A stretch of 9,372 bases of DNA from an uncultured Arcobacter sp. GTDB lineage: Bacteria; Campylobacterota; Campylobacteria; Campylobacterales; Arcobacteraceae. The stretch is taken from assembly GCA_937860115.1 (NCBI GenBank), contig CALMBI010000219.1, positions 1-9,372 of the forward strand, given 5' to 3'. A program made the position numbers and the translations under genes. Within the stretch, counting starts at the first letter, position 1; every line of letters begins with the position of its first letter. The notes beneath the pieces were generated by a model. The model was not told the DNA's origin. It saw only the letters and a list, made by a program, of their open reading frames with translations, and did not search any database. Positions 1 through 6,789 of this stretch are shown piece by piece.

Positions 1-1222
1 TAAAAAAAGGTGATGTTAAAATGATAAAAAAGTTTTTAGAACAAGGTTTGAGTAATGCACAAACAATGTTTGGTATAAAAGATATTCCAAGTGATAACCA
101 TATACGAAAAATTCTTGATACGATTACCCCAAAATGTTTTAAAATGATTTATGAAAAGATACTTTTAAAAATAAAAAGCTTGGGTATTTTAAAAAGATTT
201 ATTTTTTCTAAAGAGTATCTTCTTATAGCATTAGATGGTACATATTACCATTCAAGTAAAAATATATCGTGTAAGTGTTGTCAAAGAAGAGTTGATAAAG
301 AAAATAGCGAGATACACTATTACCATAGTGTTATTACCCCTACAATTGTCCATCCGAAACATAAAAAAGTGATCCCTTTAATGCAAGAATTTATAGATAA
401 CAGTGATGGGATGAATAAACAAGATTGTGAAATCAATGGTTCTAAAAGGTGGATTGATAATTTTGATAATATAACCGATAAAAAGTTGATTATTTTAGGG
501 GATGATTTGTATTCTAAAGAACCAATGGTTCAAAAGGTATTAGAGAAGAACTACTCTTATATTTTTGTAGCTAAACCAACATCTCATAAATACCTATATC
601 AACAAATTACTATGATACAAAACTTAGAAACTTTAGATACAACCAAAAGAGAAAAGATTGTACAAGGGAAGAAACAAATAAGTACCTACTCTTATATCAA
701 TAAGCTATCGATGACAGCTCCACAAGGTAAAGTAAGTCAACCACTTACTACAAACTGGTGTGAAGTGATTGTAACAAACCTTAGCGGTAAAAAACTCTAT
801 CATAACTCATTTATTACAAATATACCACTTCATGCCAATAATGTTATAGATATCGTACAAGCAGGAAGAACAAGATGGAAAATTGAAAATGAGAACAATA
901 ACACCCTAAAAACAAAAGGTTACAATCTTGAACACAACTTTGGACATGGGAAAAATAATCTTTCCTGTGCTTCGCACTCTCTGTGAGAAAAACACTCTGC
1001 TCCCTTAATATCTTAGCTTTTTTATTCCATACAGTGCAAGAGTTAGAAGATGAATCGTATCAAGAACTTGCAAAAGAGATAGGTTCACGAGAGAAATTCT
1101 TCTCTGGTATCAACTTTTTAACTACTATGTTTAATTTTAAAAGTTTTAATCATATGATTGAATTTATTCTACAATCTCGCCAGACCAATCAAAATATCAA
1201 CATGGAGCCATACATCATGTGA
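1..1222 (+). mobile_element. Insertion sequence remnant, left end outside window
   Basis: The only recognisable content is one DDE transposase gene, so this is an IS copy rather than a larger transposon. The left end lies outside the window. The right end falls somewhere between the transposase stop at 1222 and the regulatory palindrome at 1264. Without the left terminal repeat I cannot place the right inverted repeat or a target-site duplication. The element sits directly upstream of the nor operon promoter but leaves the promoter elements intact. Confidence 0.7.
3..1222 (+). pseudogene. DDE transposase (ISNCY-like), 5' partial and frameshifted
   Basis: The reading frame is open from the window edge, so the ATG at 21 is probably internal. 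Numbered from that ATG, the parts of a DDE transposase are visible: ALDGTYYHSS (first Asp, D72), a CKCC motif (84-87) often seen in this group, ILGDDLYS (second Asp, D161 or D162), and RTRWKIENENN...LK (Glu E289, resembling the R-x3-E part of the IS4-type signature), then YNLEHNFGHG. The frame ends in a TGA at 984-986, while the family's C-terminal part (LNILAFLFHT...) continues in the -1 frame to 1222. The two parts together would make one enzyme, so the gene is broken and probably inactive. From memory the family spacing between HGK and LNxLAF is about 9 residues. Here it is about 50 nt, so the break looks like a small insertion of some 20 nt rather than a single-base slip. The family name is from recollection. 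Confidence 0.85.
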
Positions 1223-1263
1223 TTTTATTTTCAGTTAGAATTGCTGCCTGGATATTCGTTAAC

Positions 1264-1277
1264 TTGACAATCGTCAA
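1264..1277. promoter_or_regulatory. CRP/FNR-family operator (TTGAC-N4-GTCAA) of the nor operon
   Basis: TTGACAATCGTCAA is a perfect 5+5 palindrome. It matches the TTGAT-N4-ATCAA layout bound by FNR, NNR and DNR regulators, with C/G at the inner positions. Its centre (1270.5) lies 70 nt before the first gene. A start site at 1312 would put the box at -41.5, the classic class II activator position, and a TAAAAT hexamer at -12 to -7. A wider inverted repeat, GATATTC (1251-1257) and GAATATC (1280-1286), flanks it off-centre. The bound protein is inferred to be an oxygen- or NO-sensing CRP/FNR regulator. Confidence 0.75.
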
Positions 1278-1299
1278 TTGAATATCTTGATTATTCCTT

Positions 1300-1305
1300 T
1301 AAAAT
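1300..1305 (+). promoter_or_regulatory. Probable -10 element of the nor-nir operon
   Basis: TAAAAT lies 22 nt downstream of the TTGAC-N4-GTCAA palindrome. With a start near 1312 the operator centre falls at -41.5. No -35 hexamer is evident apart from the operator itself, as expected for an activator-dependent class II promoter. The leader would be about 29 nt, ending in AAGGAG (1329-1334). Confidence 0.5.
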
Positions 1306-1340
1306 GCTTATTAAGATAAAGATTTGAGAAGGAGTTCATA

Positions 1341-1667
1341 ATGTTAGAACCAACTATTATAAGGGCAGAGATAGCAGTTAACGATTTCTTACCCATTTTT
1401 TTATCGGCATCGTTTGTACTTTTATTCGGACTTTTTTTTGTAGCAATTTATACACTTGTAAAAATGGATATTCTCAAAGGGTTTTATATGCCTTTTGCTT
1501 ATTTATTTTGGGGGCTGCAAACATATTGTATGTACTATATGGCAACAAAGATAGGAAGCGAACCATTTACGATCAAAGTTTTAATGGTAACAATGGTTGC
1601 TTATCTTACTCTCCCACACTTGTATTATTATCTTAATCAACGAGTTCATGAAAAGTATGAAAATTAA
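1341..1667 (+). CDS. Small three-span membrane protein, first gene of the nor operon
   Basis: I do not recognise this 108-residue protein. Three hydrophobic segments are clear, at about residues 16-40, 48-67 and 77-98. The last two are rich in Tyr, Phe and Trp, and the tail (NQRVHEKYEN) is short and charged. It has no haem motif or CxxC pair. The start is firm: AAGGAG at 1329-1334 lies 6 nt upstream. The stop is 14 nt before norC and the promoter lies just upstream, so it is the leading gene of the nor operon. Position suggests an accessory role for nitric oxide reductase, such as assembly, an extra subunit or NO handling, but that is inference from context. It is too short for NorE (CoxIII-like) or NnrS and shows no similarity to them that I can see. 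Confidence 0.85.
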   Translation: MLEPTIIRAEIAVNDFLPIFLSASFVLLFGLFFVAIYTLVKMDILKGFYMPFAYLFWGLQTYCMYYMATKIGSEPFTIKVLMVTMVAYLTLPHLYYYLNQRVHEKYEN

Positions 1668-1681
1668 CAAAGGAGGAATAG

Positions 1682-2338
1682 ATGTCTAAAGAAGTGTCCG
1701 TCTGGACAGACAACCGTTTTTGGCAAAGATCAGCTGCATGGGTGACTGGATTTGCTTCGATTTTGCTTATTTGGCTTACTTTTGATACATCTGGTCAAAT
1801 AGCTATGGGAACAGATAGTGACCTACAAAATAAAATAACAAAAAGAGTTCCAGCTCCTACTGTTATCAATTATAAAGTTACTTATGAAATGAGTGATAAA
1901 AGAGGTCATGAGGTGCCAGTAATTGGTGAAAAAGAGAAATTCTTTGGGCGAGATGATTACAGCGAAAAAGAAGCTGCTGATTTATTGCATTTAGGAAAAC
2001 TAGCTAGTCAAGCTAAAAACTGTATGAATTGTCATACATTACTTGGAAATGGTGCTTATTATGCTCCTGATTTGACAAAAGCATGGCTTGATCCAGCTTG
2101 GGGTGAGAGTGGATCTATGATGGCATTGACGGGTAAAAACTCTAAAGAAGAAGCAATGGCAGAGTTTTTAATGCATCCATCTAAGTATCCAACTCACGAA
2201 AGAATGATGCCAAATCTTGGTATTACAGAAGATGAAGCAAAAGGATTGGTTGCATTTTTAAAACATATGGCATCAATCGATACAAATGGTTTCCCTAGAA
2301 ACTTTGGAAGAATGGAAGGAGCGATACATGGCAAATAA
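1682..2338 (+). CDS. norC: Nitric oxide reductase cytochrome c subunit NorC
   Basis: NorC takes electrons from periplasmic carriers and passes them to NorB for 2 NO to N2O. Residues 18-36 form one N-terminal membrane anchor, leaving the haem domain in the periplasm. The haem c site is C114-M-N-C117-H118, followed by the NorC hallmark TLLGNGAYYAPDL. M175 or M176 in RMMPNLGIT is the likely axial Met. The C-terminal IDTNGFPRNFGRMEG matches the usual NorC end. At 218 residues it is well above the usual ~150. The extra length is mainly a segment of about 60 residues (roughly 40-100) between the anchor and the haem domain, partly charged and without cysteine. AGGAGG at 1671-1676 fixes the start. 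The 3' end overlaps norB by 11 nt, which suggests translational coupling. Confidence 0.95.
   Translation: MSKEVSVWTDNRFWQRSAAWVTGFASILLIWLTFDTSGQIAMGTDSDLQNKITKRVPAPTVINYKVTYEMSDKRGHEVPVIGEKEKFFGRDDYSEKEAADLLHLGKLASQAKNCMNCHTLLGNGAYYAPDLTKAWLDPAWGESGSMMALTGKNSKEEAMAEFLMHPSKYPTHERMMPNLGITEDEAKGLVAFLKHMASIDTNGFPRNFGRMEGAIHGK
2316..2321 (+). promoter_or_regulatory. Ribosome binding site deciding the norB start
   Basis: AAGGAG inside the end of norC lies 6 nt before the ATG at 2328. An in-frame ATG at 2286 has no such site and would add 14 residues wholly within norC, so 2328 is chosen. Confidence 0.85.
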
Positions 2339-3746
2339 TCTTCAATATGAATCACAAAAATTAGGAACTATGTATTTTACTGTTGCTGCTATACTTTTTG
2401 GTGCTCAACTTGTAATGGGTTTAGTTGCAGCAACCCAATTTATGTATCCAAGCTTTTTATTTGAAGTATTTGATTTTTCAGTAGCAAGAATGGTGCATAT
2501 TAATGCTTTAGTTGTATGGATGTTATATGCAATGGTTGGGTCAGTGTATTATCTTCTTCCTGATGAAAGTGGAATAGAAACAGTTGGTATTGGATTAGCA
2601 AAACTTGGATTCTATATCTTAACAGCTGCAGTTACTGTTGTTGTTTTGGTATATATTTTAGTACAAGTTGGACCAGCTGATGAGAGTACAATTTGGCTTA
2701 TCAATGAAGGAAGAGAGTATATTGAAGCTCCAAGATGGGCAGATATTGGTATTGTTGTTGTAATTTTAGTATTTTTATGGAATGTATTTGCTACTGCAAT
2801 TAAAGGGGAAAGAACAGGAATTCTAACTGTAATTATGGCTGACCTTATGGCACTTGCTGGATTATATTTAGCTGGAATGTTTTTTACAGACAATATCTCA
2901 ATTGACCAATTTTGGTGGTGGTGGGTTATCCACTTGTGGGTTGAAGCTACTTGGGAAGTATTTGTAGGTTCACTTGCTGCTTGGGGACTTATCAAAATGA
3001 TAGGTGCAAGAAGAGAAGTAGTTGAGATGTGGTTATGGATAGAAGTTGCAATGCTTTTTGGTTCAGGAATTTTAGGTCTTGGACATCACTACTTTTGGAT
3101 TGGTACACCAGAGTACTGGTGGGAAATTGGGGCATTATTTAGTGCATTAGAACCAGTTCCACTTGTTGCTATGTTTGTACATGTTGTTTATGATTGGGGG
3201 AAAGAAACTGGACTTAAAAAAGGTGCAGGGGAAAAAGCAACTCAAAACAATGCACCTGCATTTGCATGGTTTGTAACAAATGCATTTGGTAACTTTTTAG
3301 GTGCTGGTATTTGGGGATTCTTCCACACTTTACCACAAGTAAATATTTATACACATGGTACTCAATTTACTTCAGCTCATGGTCATTTAGCTTTCTTTGG
3401 AGCTTATGCAACTATTCTTATTGGGATGTTTTATATCGGTGTTCAAGGGACAAATGGTATTAAAGAGATGAGATCTACATTTGCTTCAAAAATGGGATTA
3501 TTCCTTATCACTTTTGGTGTACTAGGTATGACAATCGCTCTTACAGTTGCAGGATACGGACAAGTTTTAGTTGAGAGAGCTCAAATGGGAGCTACTTGGG
3601 AAGCTTATTTTATTTCACAAGAAGCTTTATGGTTTGTACAAGGTATGGGTTGGAGACTAACAATGGGTGTAGTTACCTTAGTTGGATTCTTCTATTTAGT
3701 CATTGATTTACTTACTATTGGTAAATCTAATATTCATACGAGATAA
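2328..3746 (+). CDS. norB: Nitric oxide reductase catalytic subunit NorB (cNOR)
   Basis: This 472-residue polytopic inner-membrane protein of the haem-copper oxidase superfamily reduces NO to N2O with electrons from NorC. The metal ligands are all visible: H57 (haem b), H202, H253 and H254 (FeB), and H351 and H353 in the SAHGHLAFFGAY motif (haem b3 and haem b). The acidic residues typical of cNOR are also present: E206 in HLWVEATWE and E275 in SALEPVP. Length and motifs fit the short cytochrome-c-dependent type, not the quinol-dependent qNOR, because the N-terminal fused domain is missing. It is translationally coupled to norC through an 11-nt overlap. The next gene's AAGGAG overlaps its stop codon. 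Assignment rests on recalled Pseudomonas NorB motifs, which match with nearly constant spacing. Confidence 0.97.
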   Translation: MANNLQYESQKLGTMYFTVAAILFGAQLVMGLVAATQFMYPSFLFEVFDFSVARMVHINALVVWMLYAMVGSVYYLLPDESGIETVGIGLAKLGFYILTAAVTVVVLVYILVQVGPADESTIWLINEGREYIEAPRWADIGIVVVILVFLWNVFATAIKGERTGILTVIMADLMALAGLYLAGMFFTDNISIDQFWWWWVIHLWVEATWEVFVGSLAAWGLIKMIGARREVVEMWLWIEVAMLFGSGILGLGHHYFWIGTPEYWWEIGALFSALEPVPLVAMFVHVVYDWGKETGLKKGAGEKATQNNAPAFAWFVTNAFGNFLGAGIWGFFHTLPQVNIYTHGTQFTSAHGHLAFFGAYATILIGMFYIGVQGTNGIKEMRSTFASKMGLFLITFGVLGMTIALTVAGYGQVLVERAQMGATWEAYFISQEALWFVQGMGWRLTMGVVTLVGFFYLVIDLLTIGKSNIHTR

Positions 3747-3756
3747 GGAGTAAAAG

Positions 3757-3909
3757 ATGATAGAACCCTTTACAGATATAGTCCCAAGTTTTTTTGGGAT
3801 GTTAAATCAAGGTCCTTTAACATTGACTATATTTTTACATACGGTAATTATTTTACCAATGTTTTGGATATATGCTCAAGAGAAAAAAAGATTACAGAAC
3901 GAAAAATAA
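3757..3909 (+). CDS. 50-aa single-span membrane protein between norB and nirS
   Basis: This short frame is easily overlooked. It begins MIEPFTDIVPSFFGMLNQGP, has one hydrophobic stretch at about residues 20-40 with a histidine (H28) at its edge, and ends in a charged tail (QEKKRLQNEK) likely to be cytoplasmic. It is supported by AAGGAG at 3745-3750, 6 nt before the ATG, by its place 10 nt after norB, and by the lack of any other gene in the norB-nirS gap. I know no family for it. Size and layout resemble small accessory subunits of haem-copper oxidases such as CcoQ-type proteins, so an accessory role with NorB is a reasonable but untested inference. Confidence 0.75.
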   Translation: MIEPFTDIVPSFFGMLNQGPLTLTIFLHTVIILPMFWIYAQEKKRLQNEK

Positions 3910-3914
3910 CAAAA

Positions 3915-3939
3915 TAGCTCCTCTTGAAATGAGGGGCTA
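3915..3939 (+). other. Intercistronic stem-loop before nirS
   Basis: TAGCTCCTC (3915-3923) pairs with GAGGGGCTA (3931-3939), giving 9 base pairs including one G-T, around a 7-nt loop. No U-run follows on the plus strand (AGAAAGACC), so it is a poor terminator in the direction of the operon. It may be an RNA processing or stability element that sets nirS levels apart from norCB, or a partial attenuator. Confidence 0.6.
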
Positions 3940-3956
3940 AGAAAGACCTATAATAA

Positions 3957-3962
3957 AAGGAG
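3957..3962 (+). promoter_or_regulatory. Ribosome binding site deciding the nirS start
   Basis: AAGGAG directly abuts an ATG at 3963, leaving no spacer, but sits 6 nt before the ATG at 3969, the same spacing as in the neighbouring genes. The start at 3969 gives a clean MKKVLSAV signal-peptide beginning. Confidence 0.8.
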
Positions 3963-3968
3963 ATGACG

Positions 3969-5597
3969 ATGAAAAAAGTTTTAAGTGCGGTTGCTTCAGT
4001 TGTAGTTGTGGGTAGTATGAGTTTATTTGGTGCAAATTTTGATCCTGATAAAGTATATGAGTTAGAGTGTCAAGGGTGTCATGGTCCTATGCATCAAGGT
4101 GGTGTTGGTAGTGATATTAGACCAGAAAAACTCAAAGATAAAACTTCAATGTTTTTAGCTGAAACAATCATGGAAGGACGAGCAGGAACTGCTATGCCAC
4201 CATTTAAAGGAACTATGAGTAAAAATGAAGCTTCACAAATGGTAGATTACCTCCAAAAATTTGCAGGTAAAAAGATAGATGTTCTTACACTTGACAATGT
4301 AAAATCAAAATGGAGAACATTAAATAATAGAGCAAATTTAGCAAAAAAATATCCTAATGCAGTTGATGTAAAAAATGCAACTGATATCGTGTTTGTTACT
4401 GAAAGAGATGCTTCAAGAGTTGCTTTTGTTGATGGTACAACTGGAAAAGTTCTTTCAAAACATCCATCAGGGTTTGCAGTGCATGTAACTGTAACAAATA
4501 AAAGAATGCCACGATATGCATACTCTATCTCAAGAGATGGGCTTGTAACTATGTTTGACTTAAATACTCCAGGGCAACAAAAAATTGCTGAAGTAAGAAT
4601 TGGAAGTGAATCAAGAGGGCTTGCTGTTTCTCCAGATGGAAAATATGTACTTGCTGGAAACTATACTCCAGGTGGAGCAGTGTTACTTGATGCAATGACA
4701 TTAGAACCACTTAAAGTATATCCTACATCAAGTGTTATTGATATGGATGGAAATATTGGTGAAAGTAGGGTAGCATCACTTGCGGATACTCCGTATGGTC
4801 CATATTTTGCTATGGCTTTAAAAGATGCTGGACATGTTTATATCATAGATTATTCAAAACCTGATTTTCCAATCGTTGGAGATATTCCTGGAATTGGAAA
4901 AATCCTCCACGATGCTTTCTTAAATGAAGGGAAAGAGATGGGAAGATACTATATGATTGCTTCTCAAGGAAGTGATGTTGTTGGTATTGTTGACTTTAAA
5001 ACAAAATCACTTGTATCTAAAGTTTATACAGGTGCTGGAAGTAAACCACACCCTGGACAAGGTTCAAGTTGGTTAAATGAAAAATATGGACAACTCCATG
5101 CAACAGTAAATATGAATGTTGGAAGTGTTTCTATTTGGGATAATAATTGGGATATCGTAAGACACATTCCAACTGGTGGTGGAGCATTATTCGTTGGAAC
5201 AAGTGAGCATACTCCATATATTTGGGCAGATAATGTTCTTGGAAGCCCAGCTGTTTGGAATGAAGTACATTTGATTAACAAACAACATCTAGAAGTTGAT
5301 AGAATCATCAAAGTTGGTACAACTGAAGGACAACTTATCGATGGTAAAACAAAAAAAGTTCTTAAAACTTGGAAAGTTCCAACTGTAAAAGATAAAGATG
5401 GAAAAGCTGTAGTTCCAAGAATCCTTCATGCTGAACCTGCAAATCATGGTCAATGGACTATGATAAGTGAATGGAATGCTGGAAGAATTGGTATCTACGA
5501 TGCTAAAACTGGTGAATTTATCAAATATATTGAAGGACTTACAACTCCTACATTTACATACTCAATTGAGCACAGACAAACAATCCCTGGAGCTTAA
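3969..5597 (+). CDS. nirS: Cytochrome cd1 nitrite reductase NirS
   Basis: This is the periplasmic, NO-forming nitrite reductase, 542 residues. A signal peptide (about residues 1-22, MKKVLSAVASVVVVGSMSLF) precedes a cytochrome c domain with C34-Q-G-C37-H38 and an axial Met in TAMPPF (M76). From about residue 135 a beta-propeller d1 domain follows. H172 in GFAVHV matches the haem d1 proximal ligand. H314 in ILHDAFLNEG and H361 in KPHPGQG match the two catalytic histidines of Pseudomonas NirS (His327, His369). Retention of all three favours a working reductase over the related NirN and NirF. The C-terminus (TPTFTYSIEHRQTIPGA) differs from the usual NirS ending, and the sequence is divergent overall. 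It lies 59 nt after the 50-aa gene in the same operon and ends at a terminator. The haem d1 biosynthesis genes it needs are not in the window. Confidence 0.92.
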   Translation: MKKVLSAVASVVVVGSMSLFGANFDPDKVYELECQGCHGPMHQGGVGSDIRPEKLKDKTSMFLAETIMEGRAGTAMPPFKGTMSKNEASQMVDYLQKFAGKKIDVLTLDNVKSKWRTLNNRANLAKKYPNAVDVKNATDIVFVTERDASRVAFVDGTTGKVLSKHPSGFAVHVTVTNKRMPRYAYSISRDGLVTMFDLNTPGQQKIAEVRIGSESRGLAVSPDGKYVLAGNYTPGGAVLLDAMTLEPLKVYPTSSVIDMDGNIGESRVASLADTPYGPYFAMALKDAGHVYIIDYSKPDFPIVGDIPGIGKILHDAFLNEGKEMGRYYMIASQGSDVVGIVDFKTKSLVSKVYTGAGSKPHPGQGSSWLNEKYGQLHATVNMNVGSVSIWDNNWDIVRHIPTGGGALFVGTSEHTPYIWADNVLGSPAVWNEVHLINKQHLEVDRIIKVGTTEGQLIDGKTKKVLKTWKVPTVKDKDGKAVVPRILHAEPANHGQWTMISEWNAGRIGIYDAKTGEFIKYIEGLTTPTFTYSIEHRQTIPGA

Positions 5598-5604
5598 ATT
5601 GTTT

Positions 5605-5635
5605 TTTCCTCTCCTTTTTGGAGGGGAAATTTTCT
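5605..5635 (+). terminator. Intrinsic terminator after nirS
   Basis: TTTCCTCTCC (5605-5614) pairs with GGAGGGGAAA (5620-5629), 10 base pairs including one G-T, around a TTTTT loop, followed by TTTTCT. It starts 8 nt after the nirS stop. It probably closes the nor-nir operon, perhaps with some read-through into the next gene, which has no obvious promoter of its own. Confidence 0.85.
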
Positions 5636-5666
5636 AAAAATTCAAAAATGAAATCAAAGGTAACAT

Positions 5667-6773
5667 ATGAGAGTTTTAATATTTTATTTTTTAATTTTTA
5701 GTTTTATAGATGCAAAATATCTTGATTCAAAAAGTTGTGCCGAGTGCCATCAAGATATTTACAATGAACATATCAAATCGATGCATCATCATTCTTCAAT
5801 ACATAAAGATAGTTTTCATGAAGCAGTTAAAAATAAAACGACACCAGATAAATATGATTGTGCCTTTTGTCATTCTCCAGCTAGTCCAAATCTCTTAGCT
5901 TTAAAAAACGGAGAGGAGAGACCAAACAATAGAAATAGTGAAGAGATAGATGGTGTTAGCTGTTTTTATTGTCATCAAATTAATAAGGTCTTTGAATCAA
6001 AACATCAAAATATTAACTTTTATGGGTATCAAGGTGGAAAACCTACTTTTTTTGCAAATTTAAGTGAACCTGATTTTAGTGATAAACATGCAAATCAATC
6101 AAATGAAATTTTTCAAAATTCTAGAGTTTGTATGGGATGTCATAGTCATAAATATAACTCATCGTTAGTAGAGATTTGTAATACAAAAAGTGCACTAGAC
6201 GAAACAATAAGTGACTGTTTGAGTTGTCATATGCCAAAAACTGCTGGAAGTCCAGTAAATGTCAATAAAAAAGGGCGAAGTGAATATGCTACGCATGGAT
6301 TTTTAGGGATTCGTGATGAGGGAATGGTAAAAAAAGCTGTTGAATTGAAACTAGCTCAATTAAAAGATGGGTTTAGATTAGAGATAAAAAATAAGATGGG
6401 GCATCCTGTTATTTTGCAACCTATGAGACTTAAATATGTAGAAATAGAAGTTATACGAAATGGAAAAATAGTCTGGAAAAATTTTGATAAATCCCCACTA
6501 GAAGATAAAGAGAGTACATTTACAATTACATTTAAAAATAGTGACAATGTAGAAGTTTTACCACCACAAGCAAAAGATTTTCTCTTTAAAAATAATCTTT
6601 CTCGAAATAAAACAAAAGTGATAGAGTATAAAGTTCAATTAGAACCAAAAGATAAAATAAAAGCAACATGGAAATCGATGATAAGTCGTCCGCAACTTGC
6701 AGAAGAATTGGGATTGTCAAATGAATATAGAAAAATATATGAGGGTATTTCTGAAACTTTAATAATTAAATAG
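5667..6773 (+). CDS. Pentahaem periplasmic c-type cytochrome (cytochrome c554-like)
   Basis: This 368-residue protein has a short signal peptide (MRVLIFYFLIFSFIDA) and five CxxCH haem sites: C24-C27-H28, C65-C68-H69, C99-C102-H103, C155-C158-H159 and C184-C187-H188. Many extra histidines, including MHHHSSIH at 39-46, could serve as distal ligands. The opening, SCAECHQDIYNEHIKSMHH, resembles the cytochrome c554 domain found in multihaem nitrogen- and sulfur-cycle cytochromes. Residues from about 225 to 345 have no haem sites and look beta-rich, so this is a two-domain protein. No membrane anchor follows the signal, so it should be soluble in the periplasm. Its AAAGG at 5656-5660 fits the start. 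It lies just past the nirS terminator and 16 nt before the sirohaem enzyme. It is likely an electron carrier or a nitrogen-oxide-reacting cytochrome; the substrate is unknown. Confidence 0.88.
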   Translation: MRVLIFYFLIFSFIDAKYLDSKSCAECHQDIYNEHIKSMHHHSSIHKDSFHEAVKNKTTPDKYDCAFCHSPASPNLLALKNGEERPNNRNSEEIDGVSCFYCHQINKVFESKHQNINFYGYQGGKPTFFANLSEPDFSDKHANQSNEIFQNSRVCMGCHSHKYNSSLVEICNTKSALDETISDCLSCHMPKTAGSPVNVNKKGRSEYATHGFLGIRDEGMVKKAVELKLAQLKDGFRLEIKNKMGHPVILQPMRLKYVEIEVIRNGKIVWKNFDKSPLEDKESTFTITFKNSDNVEVLPPQAKDFLFKNNLSRNKTKVIEYKVQLEPKDKIKATWKSMISRPQLAEELGLSNEYRKIYEGISETLIIK

Positions 6774-6779
6774 TAGTTT

Positions 6780-6783
6780 GGAG
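6780..6783 (+). promoter_or_regulatory. Ribosome binding site deciding the sirohaem reductase start
   Basis: GGAG lies 6 nt before the ATG at 6790. The longer open frame begins at a TTG (6778) that overlaps this site and would lack its own, so the ATG at 6790 is preferred. Confidence 0.75.
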
Positions 6784-6789
6784 AAAGTG

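Noticed and set aside
948..986. Programmed -1 frameshift joining the two parts of the transposase
   Set aside because: The -1 frame has a TAA at 956-958, no slippery heptamer lies between it and the TGA at 984, and the spacing between conserved motifs is too long. Disruption fits better.
2286..2327. Upstream in-frame ATG that would lengthen NorB by 14 residues
   Set aside because: It has no ribosome binding site and lies inside norC; the ATG at 2328 has AAGGAG 6 nt upstream and gives the normal NorB length.
2612..2995. Open frame of 127 codons on the minus strand
   Set aside because: Shadow within norB; low-complexity Thr/Ile/Ser composition, no ribosome binding site, and the opposite frame is certain.
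3949..3954. TATAAT before nirS as a separate nirS promoter
   Set aside because: A start about 7 nt downstream would fall within or next to the ribosome binding site, leaving almost no leader; more likely chance in AT-rich sequence.
5024..5311. Open frame of 95 codons on the minus strand
   Set aside because: Shadow within the d1 domain of nirS, with no recognisable protein features.
5710..5898. Open frame of 62 codons in a second plus frame
   Set aside because: Lies inside the pentahaem cytochrome gene, whose haem motifs define the real frame.
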